A stretch of DNA of 21,750 nucleotides from UBA2029 sp037447125. GTDB taxonomy: Bacteria > Chloroflexota > Anaerolineae > Aggregatilineales > Aggregatilineaceae. The translations under genes were made by a program, and so were the position numbers. Positions 14,807 to 21,750 of the stretch are shown here, piece by piece. The notes beneath the pieces are model-generated. The model saw only the letters and a list, made by a program, of their open reading frames with translations, ran no database searches and was not told the DNA's origin. The stretch is taken from NCBI GenBank assembly GCA_037447125.1, contig JBBIHG010000064.1, forward strand, positions 1-21,750, written 5' to 3'. Every line of letters begins with the position of its first letter. Position 1 is the stretch's first letter.

Positions 14807-17800
14807 CTACCCGTTTTCGCCCGCCAGACGGGCTATCTGCAGGATGCAATGGCGGAACAGGTTCTGTCTTTCTGGAGGGAGCGCGCTCTCTTCAATCTGC
14901 GCAATGCGTTCGACATCATTCATGGCCCGGATAATGCTGACGGGCATCTCCAGGTTGCCGTCGGTAAATGAGCTTAGATACTCGATGGCGCCGATCAGAA
15001 AACCGCGCATCTCGTCATCGGCGCGGGCGGTGCGGAAGAATCCTGCCAGCACAGGGGACAGTTGCGTCCCGCGAGTGGCGGGAGGCGCTGCGCTGAACGA
15101 GCGGGCGGAAGCGAAGGAATAGAGTGCCGTGGCCAGCTCAGCGAAACTCTGCGCTCGCTTGTAGATCGAGTCGCCGATCACTTCCCAGATGATCGAGCGC
15201 CAGTGGTGAATCTGCCTGGGCACCTGGAGCAGCCTGCTGACCTCGGCCCGCCAGTCATCGGCGATCTTCCCCGAAACGTACTCCAGCAGAGTCTCAATGT
15301 CCGTATTGAACAGGTCTTTCTGCAGCAGCACGGCCAGATCGGGCCGGAGCGTAGGAAGGAGGTCTGGGATGAACGTCCCGTTGGTGAAGAACTCGCGGAC
15401 GTTGACGCCATGACGGCGGAGTAGCTCCTGCTGGAAGAGCGGCAGATAGCGCCCCAGAGCGTCGTTATCCTCGCGCAGGGCCACAAAGGCCGAGTTGCCC
15501 GCCGGGAACGCCGTCTCGATGGTCCGCAAAAATTCACCTTCGTGGTCCTGATAGACTCGCAGAGTGTTCAGAATGGCGTACACAGGCAGATGCGGTAACA
15601 AGCGGTCCGCTATCATGCGCTCTTGTTCGGCCTCTACGAAGGCTTTTTGTGCAAAGCGCTCGATGGCGCGGAACAGCCCGGTTGTAAGCTGGTTGACGCC
15701 AAGCACAGTCGTCTGTGACTGATTATGCGCGATAGCCCGCAGCAGGCTCCCTTGCTTCGACAAAGGAATGATCTCGGCGATACTAGCCAGTATGCGCTGT
15801 CCGCGTTCTGCCCCTGTCCCCAGCGTTTGCCGGCTGGTAGGGCGGTCGCGCAACTGGGGAATGGATCGCCCGATGAAATAGGAGATGATGTGAAGGCCGA
15901 TCACATCTTCTTCCCGGCCATAGAGGATATGCCGGAAGCTGTCCGTCAGTTCTTCGAGGAACTGCTCGTAAGGCGCTTCGTTGGCTCCGATGGTCAGGCG
16001 CTCCAGTTCGTGCAGGCTCCGGCTTTTGGCCACCAGACGGGTCTCGGCGGCCATCTCTGCGGCGCGAATCAGATCGTTGCGGTGAATCTGCTGCGACTCG
16101 CGCACGTGATACAACAGGCTGACGAAATCGCGGACGGGCAGGAAGCGCAACTGCTCTGACAGGTTGCTCTGGAATGTTCTCAACTCGCCGCCCAGGAAGA
16201 CCCCCTGCAAGGGCGTCACCGCATAGGCGGTGCTTTTGCGCGCGGCGGCCAGAAGATGCTGCGCGAAACGATGCTTGTTGTCCGTCGAGTCCTGGAAAGC
16301 AGGGACGCCAGCCACACGAGAGTAGTAGCCACCCTGGCGCTGCATTGGCTCGCCGCTGCCCAGTTTGGTGCGTACCGCTTCCGCGACACCGTGCTCGACC
16401 AGCCATGACTGGACATCGAACTTCGCCTTCTGGTACAGGAAGGCCGCCGCCGCCTGGCTGACCTGCTGGCTCAGGTCAGAGCCGGCGACAAAGACCTCGG
16501 TGATGATTTCGGCAAAGCGGCTTTGCGGAGACTGGGCAGTGTGACGGCTTTGCGTTGCATAATCCCATATCTGATCCAGGTAGGTTCGTATGTTTCTGAC
16601 CGACTCGGCATCCTCGAACAGGGGAATCAGCCAGATTGAGGGAAGGTCAGACGATGGGTGTTCCCGCCGCGCCTGCTCCAGTTGGGTGCGCATCTTCCTG
16701 TCGAGCGAAATCAGTGTCTCTGGTTTGGTTGACAGGCTGATCTGCACGGCCAGAGCCATGCCCGGATTGCCGTACTTGCCAGAGACGGTGTTGATCTCGT
16801 GCGTGTTGTAGACGGTGGTGTTGATGGCGAACTGGTCCCGCGCCGTGATCATTGCCTGCTGGATGCGGGGTGTGATCACGACGCGCTGGAGAATGTCCCG
16901 ATAGCCCACCACTTCGCGCAGCAGGCGCTCGCTCGTGCGGTGCATCTGAATGGTAGGGATCAAGGCGTGCAACTGCTTGCGCAGTTTCTTGTTCAGCGCG
17001 AAGTAGTACTCAAGCATCTGGCGTCGCTCTTGCCGCATCTCAAGCATCTTCTGCTCGTAGCGGTCGTTGTGCTGCAAGAGTACCTTCGCCGGATCGCGGC
17101 GCAGATGCCAGCGCGTGGCAAGTTGCCGCAGAGGTGTCGTGTCCACCGAGAAGGGCAGAATGCCCCGATAGCGCCGCTCTAGTTGGTGAGTCAATTGGGT
17201 GATGGCACCCAAGAGTTGCGTGAAGCGCTGATTCCGTTGATCGAGCCGGTCAAGCTCTGACAGCAGATCAGGGCTGACGGCGATGTCCGGGGCAACCTGG
17301 CGCAGCAAGCTCAGAATGTGCGCCATGCGCCGCACGTTTTCCATGACCGCCGCCGCGACCAACTGGTGCCCCTGCCCCGAAGGCCGGTTGCTCCCGTCCC
17401 AATCGCTCCAGAACGACAGGAAGGGCGTCAGGGTGGTGTCTGTAAACAGCTCGCAGTACTGCTCGCCCGCGGTCAGCGCGGCCAGGTCCAGCAGGATTTC
17501 GTCGGCCTCCTGGCGCGAGTTGACGCTAACATTCAGCCCCAGATACTCCTTCAGCAGTTCCTGCGCTGCCTTGTCAATGTGCGCTGGCGTCACCGCCTGG
17601 TCGGCGATCAGTGCCCTCAGAATGGCATCAAGGGCCAGCTCTGCCCCCAGCGAATACATCTGGGTGGGATGGACGGTCCGGTCATAAGACCGCAGCCTGA
17701 ATAGTTCCTGCCGGCGTTGCAGGGAGTCCTTCCAAAACTCCTGCTGGAGCCTTTCGGCAAGCCGTTTGCCGCCATCGCCCAGCGCCTGACGCATCAACTC

Positions 17801-20422
17801 GTCGCTGATGAGCGCCCGATCAAACAGACGGGTGCGGAACACCTCCAGCCGTTCGGGCGCGTAGCGCTGCATGAAGTCGCGCCGCACCTGTTCGTCAGCC
17901 AGCAGGGGCATAGACATCAGGCGGCGGCAGGAGCGGCTACTCTCGCACTGCTGCAGGATGCGTCCGGCGATGGTATCCATCGCATGAGCAAGCTCCGATG
18001 ACCGGCTGCTCCCATTTCCCACCGACCTGAACGACAGGCGCTTGCGGTTGTAGCGCGCGTCTTCTTCGGCGATCAGGCGGTTCAGGTCAATGAGCAGACG
18101 GCGAGTCTTGGCCAGGAGCGTTTCGGCGTTGTCCACGCCGCCCAGCGTCAGGCGGAAAGTCGTCCGCCCCGTCTCGAATCCCTTCTCGGTGCGCGCAAAT
18201 GTTGCCAGGGGCAGCAGACCGATCCCGCGTCGCGCCAGAGACGAGGCCAGCCAGTCCAGTGACAGGCCGGGGGGCAGAACTCCGATGTGCAGCAGAGGGT
18301 ACATGCTGCCCGTCGGCGGGATGATCTCCAGGCGAAACGGATTGCGATCCGGCGGGAGATTCTCAACGGCGACGAGCAAGGCGCGCGTCCGCTCGCTGTA
18401 GATGGCGTTGCGCAGGTGCCAGTAGGTGCGCACGGCCTGCGTGGTGCCGCGGTAGAACAAATAGCAGATGAGCACGGCGGCGATATTGGGCTGGATGTGC
18501 GCGTTGATCTCGGCGAAGCGCTGCCGCAGCTCCCGGTCGCGGATTTCCACGACGGCAAGCCTGGCTCCTGCCAGACAGTCCGTCTTCGACATCGAATGGA
18601 CGGTGATCACGCGGTCGGCGCGGTGTTCGGCGATGACGCCCAGCCGCACCAACTCCGAGACGATCTGGCGCACCGTCTTGATGTCGGGCAGATCGTTCAC
18701 TGGCGCCACGTTCTGGTAGGCCAGGTCATCAATGACGTAGATATCGTGCTCCAGGCAGTAGGTGATCAGCCTGTGAACGGCATCCTCGCTGAAGACGCGC
18801 CCGGTGGCATTGTGCGGGTTGTTGAGGGCCACCGCGCCCCGCCCCCGCCACGACGGATCGCGCCGGCAGAGTTCCTCCACCCTGGCGATCATGGCCTCGG
18901 CGTCAAGCTCCAGCGCCTCGGTCAGCGGCACGGCGTGGACCTGGGGGAAGCACTGCTCGTATGACCAGCTCAGGTCCGGGATCACGACTTCGGTTATCCC
19001 GCAGTGAAAACCCAGGATGCCCAGCACCGTGCGCGAGGAACCGCTCGCGACCAGGCATGACTCCGGCTGGTACTGCGGCTGGTGCCGCACGAATGCGCTC
19101 AGGAAGCTGCGCTGGAGCGCCTGAGAGGTTTCCGGTCGGTGCAGATTCTCGATGAGCAGATCGAGCAGTTCTCTCACCTCAAGGGTGGCGAACTCGTCGA
19201 AGACCTGATCCTTCCAGGTGTTCTGCATGCGCCGGGCGAACAGAGCAGCCTTTTTGTCCAGCATCCTCAGCGAATGCCCCAGCCTCTCACTGTGAGCCTC
19301 CAGCAGCGCTTCCAGGTGCCGCCCCGCCTGTTCGGCCAGGCGAGGCAGCGCGGTCTCAACGGCAGTGCCTGGTGCCAGCCCTTCAAAGGACGGCTTGCCC
19401 TCAGGGATCGCTGCAGGAGAGTTCTGTGGAGGGCTGGCAAGCTGCTGGTCGAGCAGAAAGGCCAGAAGCTCGACTTCAGAGGCAGAGGGCGTGCCCTTGA
19501 GGCTGAAATGCACATTCTCCACCGCGCTCAACAGATCGGCATTACCTGTCACAAACACAGTCGAGAGCGTGTGCAATCGCGGTGAGAAGATGGCCGGAGT
19601 CAGCAGCCGGATGACGCGCTGGACCAGCTTGGCCTCGCGAGCGAGCGAGAGATGATTGGGCGCGTTGTTCGCCTCGATGAAGAACAGCGGGCGCTCAATG
19701 CTCAGCAGGCGCAGCCTGCGCCGCGTCACCTCGCCCGGCACCCGGCCAATCACCAGGAAGGTGGGGGTTGAGGGCTGGTCAGCGAGCACCTGCTCAATGC
19801 GCTCGCAGGCAAGCTGCTCGTCCACCGGCAGGTCCTCAAAGAGCAGGCCGGGCATTGCCTTCAAGGGCGGCAGCAGGTCGTAGCCATAACACAGGATGCG
19901 CGCCGGCGTCGTCTCCAGGTACGATGACAGGGTGAACAGGACAACACGCAACGTCTCGCCAATCCCGCCAGAGGCCAGGATGATCTCCCGCCGGCCAGAC
20001 TGCTCGCCGGTATCATAGTGCAGCGCCTCCTGCTGCTGTTCCAGCCACGAGCAGAATGCTTCGATGACGGGGTGACGCGCCTTGGGGGAGTACCCTCCCC
20101 TGGGCATGTAAGAGGCGCTTCTCCTGATGGCACGGATGAGGAAGTCAAGCTTGGGCCTGTCTGCCGCCTCCCAGCCCAGGTGTTCCAGGATCGCCTCAGG
20201 CTCGGCGTCGCTCAATTCCTCCTGGCGGATGTCCAGGCCGAGGGCCGTGCGCAGAAAAGCCGAGGACATCCGCGCATCCTGCAGCGGATTGCCGATGTGG
20301 AAGTTGATGCGCTCTTCTGCCGGGACGGGCGCTGCTGCCGTGGTCTCGCTGACCTCGGAGACTCGCGCTGCCCGGATCGGTTTGAGACGGAAGAACGCCA
20401 TTGGATCAGGCAGATGGGGCAT
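14807..20422 (-). CDS. giant aminotransferase/phosphoenolpyruvate-carboxylase-like fusion protein
   Basis: A single uninterrupted frame encodes 1871 residues. Region 1 (about 38-330) looks like a fold-type I aminotransferase (INFHIGNP, SGGIGETLRV), but the place of the PLP lysine (IFSPRLHTLSTVFVTGN, 278-294) has none. Region 2 (about 400-790) is a more canonical copy: NNPHNATGR (534-542), VIDDLAY (563-569), HSMSKTD with likely PLP lysine K613, and FRLTL with R757. Region 3 (about 800-1871) carries bacterial PEP carboxylase signatures in order: TVHPTQ (H918), WSDWDGSNR (1005-1013), PLFED (E1270), AGSD (D1316) and a glycine loop GSGEPMQRQGG (1355-1365) with R1362. Their spacings resemble E. coli PEPC, yet the HGRGG histidine is replaced by L1354. 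PEPC makes oxaloacetate and aspartate aminotransferase converts it to aspartate, so the fusion is metabolically suggestive, but activity is unproven. The start at 20422 lacks a clear SD; the ATG at codon 8 is an alternative. Lies 60 bp after an SPFH gene. Confidence 0.8.
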   Translation of the reverse strand: MPHLPDPMAFFRLKPIRAARVSEVSETTAAAPVPAEERINFHIGNPLQDARMSSAFLRTALGLDIRQEELSDAEPEAILEHLGWEAADRPKLDFLIRAIRRSASYMPRGGYSPKARHPVIEAFCSWLEQQQEALHYDTGEQSGRREIILASGGIGETLRVVLFTLSSYLETTPARILCYGYDLLPPLKAMPGLLFEDLPVDEQLACERIEQVLADQPSTPTFLVIGRVPGEVTRRRLRLLSIERPLFFIEANNAPNHLSLAREAKLVQRVIRLLTPAIFSPRLHTLSTVFVTGNADLLSAVENVHFSLKGTPSASEVELLAFLLDQQLASPPQNSPAAIPEGKPSFEGLAPGTAVETALPRLAEQAGRHLEALLEAHSERLGHSLRMLDKKAALFARRMQNTWKDQVFDEFATLEVRELLDLLIENLHRPETSQALQRSFLSAFVRHQPQYQPESCLVASGSSRTVLGILGFHCGITEVVIPDLSWSYEQCFPQVHAVPLTEALELDAEAMIARVEELCRRDPSWRGRGAVALNNPHNATGRVFSEDAVHRLITYCLEHDIYVIDDLAYQNVAPVNDLPDIKTVRQIVSELVRLGVIAEHRADRVITVHSMSKTDCLAGARLAVVEIRDRELRQRFAEINAHIQPNIAAVLICYLFYRGTTQAVRTYWHLRNAIYSERTRALLVAVENLPPDRNPFRLEIIPPTGSMYPLLHIGVLPPGLSLDWLASSLARRGIGLLPLATFARTEKGFETGRTTFRLTLGGVDNAETLLAKTRRLLIDLNRLIAEEDARYNRKRLSFRSVGNGSSRSSELAHAMDTIAGRILQQCESSRSCRRLMSMPLLADEQVRRDFMQRYAPERLEVFRTRLFDRALISDELMRQALGDGGKRLAERLQQEFWKDSLQRRQELFRLRSYDRTVHPTQMYSLGAELALDAILRALIADQAVTPAHIDKAAQELLKEYLGLNVSVNSRQEADEILLDLAALTAGEQYCELFTDTTLTPFLSFWSDWDGSNRPSGQGHQLVAAAVMENVRRMAHILSLLRQVAPDIAVSPDLLSELDRLDQRNQRFTQLLGAITQLTHQLERRYRGILPFSVDTTPLRQLATRWHLRRDPAKVLLQHNDRYEQKMLEMRQERRQMLEYYFALNKKLRKQLHALIPTIQMHRTSERLLREVVGYRDILQRVVITPRIQQAMITARDQFAINTTVYNTHEINTVSGKYGNPGMALAVQISLSTKPETLISLDRKMRTQLEQARREHPSSDLPSIWLIPLFEDAESVRNIRTYLDQIWDYATQSRHTAQSPQSRFAEIITEVFVAGSDLSQQVSQAAAAFLYQKAKFDVQSWLVEHGVAEAVRTKLGSGEPMQRQGGYYSRVAGVPAFQDSTDNKHRFAQHLLAAARKSTAYAVTPLQGVFLGGELRTFQSNLSEQLRFLPVRDFVSLLYHVRESQQIHRNDLIRAAEMAAETRLVAKSRSLHELERLTIGANEAPYEQFLEELTDSFRHILYGREEDVIGLHIISYFIGRSIPQLRDRPTSRQTLGTGAERGQRILASIAEIIPLSKQGSLLRAIAHNQSQTTVLGVNQLTTGLFRAIERFAQKAFVEAEQERMIADRLLPHLPVYAILNTLRVYQDHEGEFLRTIETAFPAGNSAFVALREDNDALGRYLPLFQQELLRRHGVNVREFFTNGTFIPDLLPTLRPDLAVLLQKDLFNTDIETLLEYVSGKIADDWRAEVSRLLQVPRQIHHWRSIIWEVIGDSIYKRAQSFAELATALYSFASARSFSAAPPATRGTQLSPVLAGFFRTARADDEMRGFLIGAIEYLSSFTDGNLEMPVSIIRAMNDVERIAQIEESALPPERQNLFRHCILQIARLAGENG

Positions 20423-20482
20423 GGTCTGGCACTCGCTTGAACCGCGTCCGCAGGGCTGGGAGGCTTCTGCCGCCGCCTGGAG

Positions 20483-21454
20483 CTACGCCTCTTCCCTGGT
20501 GTCCTGGTCCTTCTGCAACAGGTCTCGGAACAGGGTGAAAAGCACCGAACTGTTGGCGAGTTCCTGCGGCGTCAAAGAGATGACGGTCCGGGCATTCTTC
20601 AGGCTCTGACTCGCCTCCGCCAGCCGGGCTGCCTGGGGCGTCAGCATCAGCAGTTCCGGGCTGCTGCGCAGTACGTCCAGTTCCTCCTTTTCAAAAGCGA
20701 GGCGCAGGCGGTTGCGCGCCAATTCGTCTTCGATGCGCTGGCGAGCCAGCTCCGAATCGCGCTCGAACTGGGTCTTCTTGAGTTCCGCCCGCTTCAGTTC
20801 CAGGGTATGCTCCATTTCCGCGATCTCTTCGTCGGCCTTGTACTTGGCCCTGGCAGCCACCACGCGCGCCTGGTGATTCAATTCCTCCGTGCGTTCGAGC
20901 AGGCGCGCTTCTTCCTGCTGGCGCAGGGCATCGGCGATCTTCGAATCCGTCGGCTCCAGCGACTGGACGGCCAGGGAGATCAACTCAATGCCGAACTTCT
21001 CCTCAGTGAGGCGCAGGTGCTCATCCAGGTGGTGCAGGATGGCGGCGGAGGAGATCGCGTGGATTTCGGAGCGCTCCGTGTATTCCTTGACCAGCCCTTG
21101 CAGCAGAATCCTGACCTGATCGACAGCGTGGGCCACCGCTTCGCTGTCCCATCCCCCGACCCGGATCAGTGAGTGGATATGCTCGACTGACGGCGCGGCA
21201 GAGCCAACCAGTTTGATCCGCACCAGCAGATTCCCCACAGCGGCTGCTTCGACCGTCAGTTGGAGGGGGTAGGTTGTGCGTTTCAGCGGCAGGCTGAAGT
21301 GGCGGGGATAGAGCAGCCCCTTGCGGACGGCGATCTGGCCCTTCGACTCGTACAGCACGATGACATCCGGCTGGCGGATGCGATACTCAAACAACGCGGC
21401 CAACAAGCAGCCCGCAAGCACAACACCGGCGATAACACCTGGGATGACTTCCAT
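20483..21454 (-). CDS. membrane-anchored SPFH/band-7 domain protein
   Basis: A 323-residue protein with one N-terminal membrane helix (about 4-22, IPGVIAGVVLAGCLLAALF). An SPFH/stomatin-type beta-rich domain follows at about 26-170; the segment FGIELISLAVQSLEPTDSKIADALRQQEEA (154-183) is the familiar end of such domains. A charged coiled coil runs from about 175 to 262, and a short C-terminal domain completes it. SPFH proteins form large oligomeric rings at membranes and organise or regulate partner enzymes, so this one may tether the giant protein encoded next. SD GGGAGG (complement of 21464-21469) is 9 nt from the ATG, a strong signal. It is the first gene of a two-gene operon; the next start codon is 60 bp beyond its stop. 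I cannot place it as stomatin, flotillin, HflK/C or prohibitin; the missing second membrane segment and modest size fit stomatin-like members best. Confidence 0.82.
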   Translation of the reverse strand: MEVIPGVIAGVVLAGCLLAALFEYRIRQPDVIVLYESKGQIAVRKGLLYPRHFSLPLKRTTYPLQLTVEAAAVGNLLVRIKLVGSAAPSVEHIHSLIRVGGWDSEAVAHAVDQVRILLQGLVKEYTERSEIHAISSAAILHHLDEHLRLTEEKFGIELISLAVQSLEPTDSKIADALRQQEEARLLERTEELNHQARVVAARAKYKADEEIAEMEHTLELKRAELKKTQFERDSELARQRIEDELARNRLRLAFEKEELDVLRSSPELLMLTPQAARLAEASQSLKNARTVISLTPQELANSSVLFTLFRDLLQKDQDTREEA

Positions 21455-21589
21455 ATGCTCATACCTCCCGCGGTGGCGTTCCTGGCTGCCACCTGCTGCG
21501 CTGAACCAACTGGCCGCCCGTAGAGAGCGCCAGAAAATGGGCGACTGTGACCCGGCATATTCAATAAGACAGGTCGGTCAGGAACTCAC

Positions 21590-21639
21590 TCGGATCCAGC
21601 AGCTAGCTGGTTTGGAGGTCGCGGCCTCCGCGTATCCGA
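21590..21639 (-). promoter_or_regulatory. three-stem junction in the leader of the SPFH/giant-protein operon
   Basis: On the minus-strand transcript an outer stem TCGGAT (21639-21634) with ATCCGA (21595-21590) encloses two hairpins. One is GGAGG (21629-21625) with CCTCC (21618-21614), loop CCGCGA. The other is CCAGC (21610-21606) with GCTGG (21600-21596), loop TAGCT; it abuts the outer stem with no unpaired base. The structure starts about 7 nt after the predicted transcription start and ends about 135 nt before the SPFH ATG. It resembles a small junction-type riboswitch or protein-binding leader in layout only; no known class is recognised. The remaining leader, 21455-21589, shows only the SD. 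Confidence 0.4.
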
Positions 21640-21652
21640 TGAAGCGCGTGTG

Positions 21653-21679
21653 ATTATACCCAACTTCCGCAAAATCCAA
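21653..21679 (-). promoter_or_regulatory. promoter of the SPFH/giant-protein operon
   Basis: On the minus strand TATAAT occupies 21658-21653, and TTGGAT 21679-21674 lies 15 bp upstream, slightly short of the ideal spacing. Initiation near 21646 gives a leader of about 190 nt. Beyond it, 21680-21750 shows nothing that I can support. Confidence 0.5.
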
Positions 21680-21750
21680 CATCATCGCCAAAGATGGGGT
21701 GCATTCGGATATTGGGGCAGAATATCAGGCTGCGGCCCATAGGTTATCAA

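Noticed and set aside
14807..20422. Giant protein as an artefact of a frameshift joining two genes
   Set aside because: The frame is continuous with protein-like composition throughout, and no SD/start or stop pattern suggests an internal gene boundary. Only independent assemblies can exclude it fully.
1..21750. CRISPR arrays, insertion sequences, attachment sites, rRNA or tRNA genes
   Set aside because: No regularly spaced repeats, transposase or integrase motifs, or tRNA-like cloverleaf were found on reading both strands.

Overview
The window is about 21.7 kb of GC-rich bacterial DNA with canonical sigma70-type promoters (TATAAT or TACAAT -10 boxes in front of most transcription units). 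It is fully chromosomal in style: no IS element, phage gene, tRNA, rRNA or CRISPR array was seen. The gene content (a NuoEF-coupled formate dehydrogenase, an O-antigen-ligase-like protein with TPR-type repeats, a polyprenyl-phosphate sugar transferase, a secreted clan GH-A glycosidase) would suit an anaerobic Chloroflexota such as an Anaerolineae relative. That assignment is inference; no phylogenetic marker is present.

Region 1 (1-5450, + strand) is a three-gene operon for a soluble NAD-dependent formate dehydrogenase of the FdsGBA type: a NuoE-like gamma subunit, a NuoF-like beta subunit with its own N-terminal [2Fe-2S] thioredoxin-like domain, and a NuoG-like/molybdopterin alpha subunit. 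The alpha gene is interrupted in frame by a TGA exactly where the metal-ligating Cys/Sec of formate dehydrogenases sits. The bases after it resemble the SECIS of E. coli fdhF. I therefore annotate one selenocysteine-containing CDS (2516-5377), not two broken ORFs. A -10 box and a GC-rich hairpin-rich leader precede the operon; a 10-bp-stem hairpin follows it.

Region 2 (5650-12340, + strand) is a surface-polysaccharide locus: a Wzy/WaaL-type membrane protein with TPR-like repeats, a WbaP/WcaJ-type initiating sugar-1-phosphate transferase, a WecG/TagA/CpsF glycosyltransferase and a secreted GH39/PslG-like glycoside hydrolase.

Region 3 (12380-14715, + strand) has a near-consensus promoter, a leader of about 318 nt with several hairpins, a D-Ala-D-Ala-ligase-like ATP-grasp enzyme and a GNAT acetyltransferase with an extra C-terminal domain.

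Region 4 (14807-21680, - strand, convergent with region 3) is the most unusual part. A leader with a compact three-stem junction precedes a membrane-anchored SPFH/band-7 protein and, 60 bp later, a single 1871-residue protein. By reading motifs I resolve the latter into a degenerate aminotransferase domain without the PLP lysine, a second aminotransferase domain that keeps it (K613), and a roughly 1000-residue region carrying the ordered signature motifs of bacterial phosphoenolpyruvate carboxylase. That last region lacks the catalytic histidine of the HGRGG loop. An aminotransferase/PEPC-like fusion coupled to an SPFH scaffold is, to my knowledge, not a described system and is the main candidate for follow-up.
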